This document shows positions 6,741 to 9,779 of a stretch of DNA of 9,779 bases, piece after piece; the first letter of the stretch is position 1, and every line of letters begins with the position of its first letter. This DNA is from Chloroflexota bacterium (GTDB taxonomy: Bacteria > Chloroflexota > UBA6077 > CF-72): assembly GCA_019242065.1 (NCBI GenBank), contig JAFAWJ010000619.1, positions 1 to 9,779 on the forward strand. The letters are read 5' to 3'. The notes beneath the pieces are model-generated. The model saw only the letters and a program-made list of their open reading frames with translations, was not told the DNA's origin and ran no database searches. A program made the translations under genes and the position numbers.

Positions 6741-7223
6741 TCACTCAGCGCGGCCGACGGCCAGCAGCGCCTCGTCGTCCAGACGGAAGGGCAACCAGTC
6801 GGCCTGGTGACGCGCGCCGAGCCGCTCGTAGAACGCGATGGACGGCGCGTTCCAGGCCAGCACCTGCCACTCCATCCGCGCGCACCCGTTGGCGATGGCC
6901 TGTCGGGCGCAAGCGCGGAAGAGCGACATGCCGGCGCCCTGTCCGCGACGTCCGGGCAGCACGAAGATGTCTTCCAGGTACAGCGTGGGTCTGGCGCGGA
7001 ACGTCGAATAGGTGAAGAAATAGATCGCGTAGCCGACGACCTGGCCGTCGATCTCGCCGAGCAGGGTCGAAAAGCGCGGCGGCCTGGCGGTGGCGTCGGC
7101 GGCCAGGCGCGCTCGCGCGTCGGCGTCGGGTCGCGCCAGCCTTTCATAATCCGCGAGGCCGTCGATGAGCTCCAGCAAGCGCGGCACGTCGGCCGGCTGG
7201 AGGTCGCGAACGACGACGCTCAC
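6741..7223 (-). CDS. GNAT acetyltransferase, SSAT/diamine N-acetyltransferase-like
   Basis: 160 residues from GTG 7223, which overlaps the DUF1015 stop in GTGA, so the two are translationally coupled. It is a single GNAT domain that would use acetyl-CoA to acetylate a primary amine. GYAIYFFTYSTF (64-75), the strand-turn YLEDIFVLP (82-90), the acetyl-CoA pyrophosphate loop RRGQGAG (92-98), MEWQVLAWN (117-125) and the C-terminal IAFYERLGA (129-137; Y132 is the likely general acid) closely follow the spermidine/spermine (diamine/thialysine) acetyltransferase branch. Glu84 in LEDIF corresponds to the acidic residue of that family. Length is usual for SSAT (about 160-170). The same frame stays open upstream to 8006 inside DUF1015, but that is a shadow without GNAT features. 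Polyamines or related amines are the likely substrates by family; no polyamine gene is nearby to confirm this. Confidence 0.88.
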   Translation of the reverse strand: MSVVVRDLQPADVPRLLELIDGLADYERLARPDADARARLAADATARPPRFSTLLGEIDGQVVGYAIYFFTYSTFRARPTLYLEDIFVLPGRRGQGAGMSLFRACARQAIANGCARMEWQVLAWNAPSIAFYERLGARHQADWLPFRLDDEALLAVGRAE

Positions 7224-8533
7224 GCCGGCGCATCCAGGTCGCGCATGACCAGGCCCGCGGGCGCCTTCGGATAGAAGTACGTGGATTTTTCGGGCATCAG
7301 GTCGCCCGCGTCGGCGACGGCCAGCACGCCGGTGACGGGTGTCGGGTTCACAAAGAAGGCCACGTCGGCCTTGCCGGCGCGCACCTCGGCGATGGCCTCC
7401 TGTGGGTTGCGGGTGTAGCGCAGCACGTCGGTTCGTGGCCGACCCGTCTCGGCGATGAGCGGGTCGATCAGCAGGGTGTGCAGCAGGCTGACGTCGAGCG
7501 ACTTCCACGCGTCCGACCGCTCGGCGGGCAGCGCGTCGGCCGGCGGCTTGCGGCCGCGCAGGGCGAGGATGCCGAACAAATCCGGCTGGCCGAGGCCGAA
7601 CACGCCGAAGCTGGGCCCCACCCGGCCACTGCTGGCCAACTGCTGTATAAACGCGTCGATCTGGTCGGCCGGGGCGTCTTCCCACAGCGGGTAGTACTCG
7701 ACGTGGAAGATTTCGCCCCAGCGCGTTTCGGCTTCCTCCATCGACAGCGCAGGGTCGAGACCGGTGAGCAGGCGATGGGTGGGCAGCGCAACCAGGCCCG
7801 GGTCGTCGACCCAGGTGATCGTCGCCAGTATGCCGCGCGCGCCCGGCACGTCGCGGCCAGCCTCCTCTTTGAAGGCCAGGCTCGTCTCGTAGCGGTGATG
7901 TCCGTCGGCGATATACAGCGGTTCGCTGGCGGCAAAGGCGGACTGCAGCGCGTCCATCACCTGTGGATCGTCGACCATCCACAGGCGGTGGTGTTCGTCG
8001 CGCCACGTGAACTCCACGCTGGGCGGGCGCGAGTCGGCGTCGGCCCAGGCGTCTTCGAGGGCGGCCGGACGCTCGCGGGCCAGCAGCCAGATCGGACTGG
8101 CATTCAGGTGCGTGGCGGAGAGCAGCTCGAGCCGGTCGGCTTTCGGAGCGGGCATCGTGTGCTCGTGCGGCAGTGCGACCCGTGCGGACCAGGGCTCGAC
8201 GGCGACCGCCGCCAACAAGTCGCGGCGACGCAGCTCCGTGCCTGCATGCATGTAGACCGTTTCAGACAGGTAGTACGCAGGGCGCACATCGCTGCGCAGC
8301 ACCCCATCCTGGCGCCAGCTCGTCAGACAGTCGGCGGCGGCCTGGTAGCGGCTGCCGGGGCGGTTCGGCTCGTCCAGCGGCAGCTCCAGCCGCACCGCGT
8401 TGTGCGGCGAGGTCTTCAACAGCTGGAGCTGTTCGTCGGCGCTGATCACGTCGTACGGGGGGCAGACCAGCTTCTCGAGCTCCGTGGCCGGCGCGGCGAA
8501 GCGCAGACCCGAAAAAGGCAACACGGCGGGCAT
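7220..8533 (-). CDS. DUF1015 family protein
   Basis: 437 residues from ATG 8533, within the usual size for DUF1015 proteins (a little over 400). Conserved family stretches are visible: LPFSGLRF (5-12), CPPYDVIS (24-31), HEHTMPAPKADRLELLSAT (123-141), NASPIWLL (144-151), YIADGHHRYETSLAFKEE (207-224) and LPTHRLLTG (250-258). The His-rich HEHT and DGHHRYET motifs look like a catalytic or metal/nucleotide site, but the biochemical function of most members is not established to my knowledge. No signal peptide or membrane helix is seen. It is the first gene of a likely minus-strand operon (DUF1015, GNAT, sigma factor). The only Shine-Dalgarno-like element is a weak GGA about 10 bases upstream. A perfect TTGACA on the minus strand at 8579-8574 could be its -35 box, though no good -10 follows at the right distance. 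Confidence 0.9.
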   Translation of the reverse strand: MPAVLPFSGLRFAAPATELEKLVCPPYDVISADEQLQLLKTSPHNAVRLELPLDEPNRPGSRYQAAADCLTSWRQDGVLRSDVRPAYYLSETVYMHAGTELRRRDLLAAVAVEPWSARVALPHEHTMPAPKADRLELLSATHLNASPIWLLARERPAALEDAWADADSRPPSVEFTWRDEHHRLWMVDDPQVMDALQSAFAASEPLYIADGHHRYETSLAFKEEAGRDVPGARGILATITWVDDPGLVALPTHRLLTGLDPALSMEEAETRWGEIFHVEYYPLWEDAPADQIDAFIQQLASSGRVGPSFGVFGLGQPDLFGILALRGRKPPADALPAERSDAWKSLDVSLLHTLLIDPLIAETGRPRTDVLRYTRNPQEAIAEVRAGKADVAFFVNPTPVTGVLAVADAGDLMPEKSTYFYPKAPAGLVMRDLDAPA

Positions 8534-8574
8534 CGGTTGGGTTCCATAGATGTAGCCGGCCTGCCGTCGAGGCT

Positions 8575-8651
8575 GTCAAGGACGGCCGTCCACGGGGTCC
8601 GGATGTCACGACGGTGTCACGGGGCGTCATGCGCCGGAGTCAAGCCTGTCA
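8575..8651 (+). promoter_or_regulatory. Tandem GTCA-box array (possible response-regulator operator)
   Basis: Six GTCA tetramers, all in the same orientation, begin at 8575, 8605, 8616, 8626, 8639 and 8648; four of them are TGTCA. Gaps between starts are 30, 11, 10, 13 and 9, so the last five average 10.75 bases and lie on about one face of the helix. TGTCAC (8604-8609) and TGTCAC (8615-8620) followed by CGTCAT (8625-8630) is arranged like an OmpR/PhoB-type direct-repeat site, whose Pho box uses roughly 11-base CTGTCA repeats. The array sits just upstream of the LysM promoter and in the leader/promoter of divergent DUF1015. Regulator identity is inference. Confidence 0.45.
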
Positions 8652-8657
8652 AGAGGG

Positions 8658-8687
8658 TTCCGGTCGAGTAAGTGGCCTCGCTATACT
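8658..8687 (+). promoter_or_regulatory. Promoter of LysM lipoprotein gene
   Basis: TATACT at 8682-8687 is a near-consensus -10 box in otherwise GC-rich DNA. TTCCGG at 8658-8663 lies 18 bases upstream as a poor -35, which fits activator-dependent transcription by whatever binds the GTCA boxes just upstream. The start site would be near 8694, leaving a leader of about 22 bases that contains the ribosome binding site. Confidence 0.5.
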
Positions 8688-8704
8688 GCGCCACGTTGAA
8701 AACC

Positions 8705-8710
8705 GGGAGG
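8705..8710 (+). promoter_or_regulatory. Ribosome binding site deciding the LysM lipoprotein start
   Basis: GGGAGG lies 5 bases before the GTG at 8716. It is the strongest Shine-Dalgarno sequence I see in the window. It selects this GTG over in-frame starts further upstream (for example GTG 8614, inside the GTCA array) and agrees with where the signal peptide begins. Confidence 0.75.
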
Positions 8711-8715
8711 CGAGC

Positions 8716-9144
8716 GTGCGTTTGAACCGTTGTAGCCGTTCGCTCCACGTCGGCTTGCTGAGCGCGTGCGCCGCGACGAGCCTGTGGCTGTCCGCATGCG
8801 GGGGCGGCGGTGGCAGCCCAACCGCCACGCCGGCCACGGGGGCGGCTGCGAGCGTGAGCCCCGCCCCCAGTCCGGTGCGTCCGTTGCTTGCCTCGCCGGT
8901 GGCGTCGCCGTCGGCGGCACCGGGCGTCGTGGGTGCCACCCCGTCCACGACGGCCAGTCAGACGGCGGGTGGCGATACGTACGAGGTCCAGTCGGGTGAC
9001 ACGTTGGCGACCATTTCGCAGCAGTACTACGGCGATCCGACCCAGTGGCGGCGAATCTATGACGCGAACAAGGACACCATTGGCGACGACCCTGACAAGC
9101 TCAAGCTCGGCACCAAACTGACCATTCCGCCCAAGCAATCCTGA
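8716..9144 (+). CDS. LysM-domain lipoprotein
   Basis: 142 residues from GTG 8716. A lipoprotein signal peptide with basic start (MRLNRCSRSL) and hydrophobic core ends in the lipobox LSAC (25-28), so Cys28 should be lipidated. A GGGGG run and a Pro/Ser/Ala/Thr-rich linker (about 29-85) lead to one C-terminal LysM domain (about 88-138). It starts YEVQSGDTLATISQQYYGD and ends with LKLGTKLTIPP, the typical beginning and end of a LysM repeat. LysM binds peptidoglycan or other GlcNAc polymers, so the protein would tie the membrane to the wall. No catalytic domain is attached, so it is a binder, or it recruits a partner. It has its own promoter (TATACT) and strong GGGAGG site, diverges from the DUF1015 gene, and is followed by a second lipoprotein on the same strand. 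Confidence 0.88.
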   Translation: MRLNRCSRSLHVGLLSACAATSLWLSACGGGGGSPTATPATGAAASVSPAPSPVRPLLASPVASPSAAPGVVGATPSTTASQTAGGDTYEVQSGDTLATISQQYYGDPTQWRRIYDANKDTIGDDPDKLKLGTKLTIPPKQS

Positions 9145-9216
9145 CGTAACGGAATTGCGATACCGGTCGCGGAGGTGTCCCGTGGTCCCGGTCCTAGCAT
9201 GGGTGGCAGGCCTTGC

Positions 9217-9585
9217 ATGCGAAGCTGCACGCGCGCCCTGGCAGTGGTTCTGAGCGTCCTGGTGTTGGCGTGCACCGCGTGCGGTGGCGGGGCGCCGCAC
9301 TCGCAGTCGGCGGATGTGCTGGCGATCAATCAGCCGACGCCGGATCCGACGCTGGACGCGGTGGTGCGGGACCTGCCGCACGCACTGGCGGGCGTGCCGC
9401 CGACGCCGACGGCGCAGCCGGCGCTGGCGAGGCCCGTAGTGAAGCAGTCGGTGCCCGCGCAGTCTGGCGTGGCCCAATCCAAGCCCGCGGCGGCGAAGCC
9501 CACGCCGACGCCGGCGGTGGCCATACGGGCGAATGCGACGCCAGCCAAGCCCGCCGCGCCCGCCGCGAGCCCCGTACGCCACTGA
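9217..9585 (+). CDS. Small Pro/Ala/Thr-rich lipoprotein, unknown function
   Basis: 122 residues from ATG 9217. A signal peptide (MRSCTRALAVVLSVLVLACT) leads to VLAC and CTAC, so either Cys19 or Cys22 could be the lipidated residue; neither is a perfect lipobox, but the GGG after Cys22 matches the LysM neighbour. The mature part is low-complexity, rich in Pro, Ala, Thr and Val with repeated PTP, KP and AKP units, and has no recognisable domain. A disordered wall-spanning tether is plausible. In-frame starts at GTG 9175 and ATG 9199 exist, and a GGAGG at 9171-9175 would be too far from both ATGs. AGG (9208-9210), 6 bases before ATG 9217, together with the compact signal peptide, favours 9217. 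It may be co-transcribed with the LysM gene, 72 bases away. A GGAATT at 9151-9156 recalls an ECF-type -35 but is unsupported. Confidence 0.68.
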   Translation: MRSCTRALAVVLSVLVLACTACGGGAPHSQSADVLAINQPTPDPTLDAVVRDLPHALAGVPPTPTAQPALARPVVKQSVPAQSGVAQSKPAAAKPTPTPAVAIRANATPAKPAAPAASPVRH

Positions 9586-9615
9586 CACGGTTAGCCCTGG
9601 CGCAGGGTTTGACGG

Positions 9616-9680
9616 CTTGGGCCTGCCAAGACGTAGGGGAGACCCCTACAACCCCCAGGTTTGGGGGCCAAGCTTGGCAG
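9616..9680. repeat. Nested inverted repeats, possible multi-branch RNA or palindromic element
   Basis: CTGCCAAG (9623-9630) pairs perfectly with CTTGGCAG (9673-9680). Inside are a 7-base stem GTAGGGG/CCCCTAC (9633-9639, 9643-9649, loop AGA) and a 6-base stem CCCCCA/TGGGGG (9652-9657, 9662-9667, loop GGTT), making a three-way junction. Two competing folds exist: CTTGG/CCAAG (9616-9620, 9626-9630) and the palindrome GCCAAGCTTGGC (9667-9678). Function is unknown. It could be an intergenic palindromic repeat, an mRNA 3' end structure or a small RNA. Confidence 0.6.
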
Positions 9681-9694
9681 CGGGCCGGCCCCCG

Positions 9695-9725
9695 ACCTGG
9701 CGGTAGGCAGACACCCACCTGGCGG
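9695..9725 (+). repeat. Short direct repeat ACCTGGCGG, two copies
   Basis: ACCTGGCGG occurs at 9695-9703 and 9717-9725, a period of 22 bases (about two helical turns). It directly follows the inverted-repeat cluster. It may be protein half-sites or remnants of a local duplication. Confidence 0.45.
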
Positions 9726-9779
9726 CGCAGGCCACCGACGTTTGGTGGATGAGACACCGCCCCGTCGTCGCAGGCCACC
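9726..9779 (+). repeat. Direct repeat CGCAGGCCACC, two copies, second at window edge
   Basis: The 11-base sequence CGCAGGCCACC occurs at 9726-9736 and again at 9769-9779, with a 43-base period. The second copy is cut by the end of the window, so the repeat may be longer or continue. CCACC/GGTGG (9732-9736 and 9744-9748) can form a small hairpin inside the first unit. Confidence 0.5.

Larger units (their letters stand above)
9586..9779. other. Gene-free right end rich in inverted and direct repeats
   Basis: I see no credible gene in these 194 bases. A plus-strand frame open from 9213 to 9752 is the out-of-frame shadow of the lipoprotein gene. The stretch holds, in order, overlapping inverted repeats (9616-9680), a GGGCCGGCCC palindrome (9682-9691), two 22-base-spaced ACCTGGCGG copies and two 43-base-spaced CGCAGGCCACC copies. 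No U-rich tract follows any hairpin, so none is a standard intrinsic terminator. Confidence 0.7.

Noticed and set aside
6650..7147. 166-residue N-terminal extension of the sigma factor
   Set aside because: It lies out of frame over the GNAT gene, is Arg/Pro/Ser-rich and does not look like sigma region 1.1.
7224..8006. N-terminal extension of the GNAT protein into DUF1015
   Set aside because: It shows only shadow composition; the GTG overlapping the DUF1015 stop gives a normal-length GNAT domain.
7478..8671. 397-residue plus-strand frame opposite DUF1015
   Set aside because: It mirrors the codons of a conserved family protein and runs into the GTCA array; no domain or start signal.
8617..9588. 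323-residue minus-strand frame opposite the lipoproteins
   Set aside because: Its product is dominated by Arg/Gly/His runs, the reverse of low-complexity Pro/Ala linkers, while the plus strand has lipoboxes, a LysM domain, a promoter and a ribosome binding site.
9633..9667. Intrinsic terminator for the second lipoprotein gene
   Set aside because: The hairpins are strong but no T-rich run follows either of them, so a standard terminator is not supported.
9726..9779. CRISPR-like spacing of CGCAGGCCACC
   Set aside because: The repeat is only 11 bases, with two copies, no third unit and no cas gene; a CRISPR array is not supported.

Overview
This is a GC-rich, very tightly packed bacterial chromosomal window. 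It carries ten protein genes, one of them cut by the left edge, and three non-coding stretches of about 90 to 195 bases that hold most of the regulatory-looking DNA. GTG or TTG starts are frequent. The two lipoproteins have Pro/Thr/Ala/Ser-rich linkers straight after the lipobox. A glutamate formimidoyltransferase and a cyclodeaminase are encoded as separate genes, and there is a short SigA-type sigma factor. Together these suggest an uncultured Chloroflexota-like (or related GC-rich Terrabacteria) lineage. This is inference from style, not from a marker gene, and an actinobacterial source cannot be excluded. No rRNA, tRNA, CRISPR array, transposase or phage gene was seen, so this is mostly core chromosome.

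Layout. Minus strand 1-1448: a glutamate formimidoyltransferase gene followed at once by the start of a multi-pass GT-C type glycosyltransferase that runs off the left edge. Plus strand 1464-2117: a cyclodeaminase/cyclohydrolase (FTCD C-terminal domain family), divergent from the formimidoyltransferase with only 15 bases between the start codons. Minus strand 2097-4377: a TlpA-like membrane-anchored thioredoxin followed after 4 bases by a 567-residue protein with an intact GIY-YIG nuclease domain and an exonuclease-like domain whose first catalytic acids are alanines. Plus strand 4437-5666: a conserved-looking protein of unknown function. Minus strand 5663-8533: DUF1015 protein, then a GNAT acetyltransferase (GTGA overlap), then a sigma-70 family sigma factor. 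Plus strand 8716-9585: a LysM lipoprotein with a good promoter and Shine-Dalgarno, then a second small lipoprotein. From 9586 to the end there is no gene, but there is a dense set of inverted and direct repeats.

How the genes fit together. The two halves of the histidine-degradation/folate one-carbon enzyme FTCD sit back to back. FtcD moves the formimino group from formiminoglutamate to tetrahydrofolate, and the cyclodeaminase would release ammonia to give methenyl-tetrahydrofolate. The other neighbours are functionally mixed: redox, DNA nuclease, transcription and envelope. Both convergent gene pairs overlap at their ends (21 bases, and a shared CTAG), leaving no room for ordinary terminators.

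The points most worth a second look are the GIY-YIG protein with a pseudo-exonuclease domain, a helically phased series of GTCA boxes between the DUF1015 and LysM genes, a nested multi-branch inverted repeat near the right end, and an inverted repeat ahead of the sigma factor gene. I saw no clear evidence of an undescribed multi-gene system.
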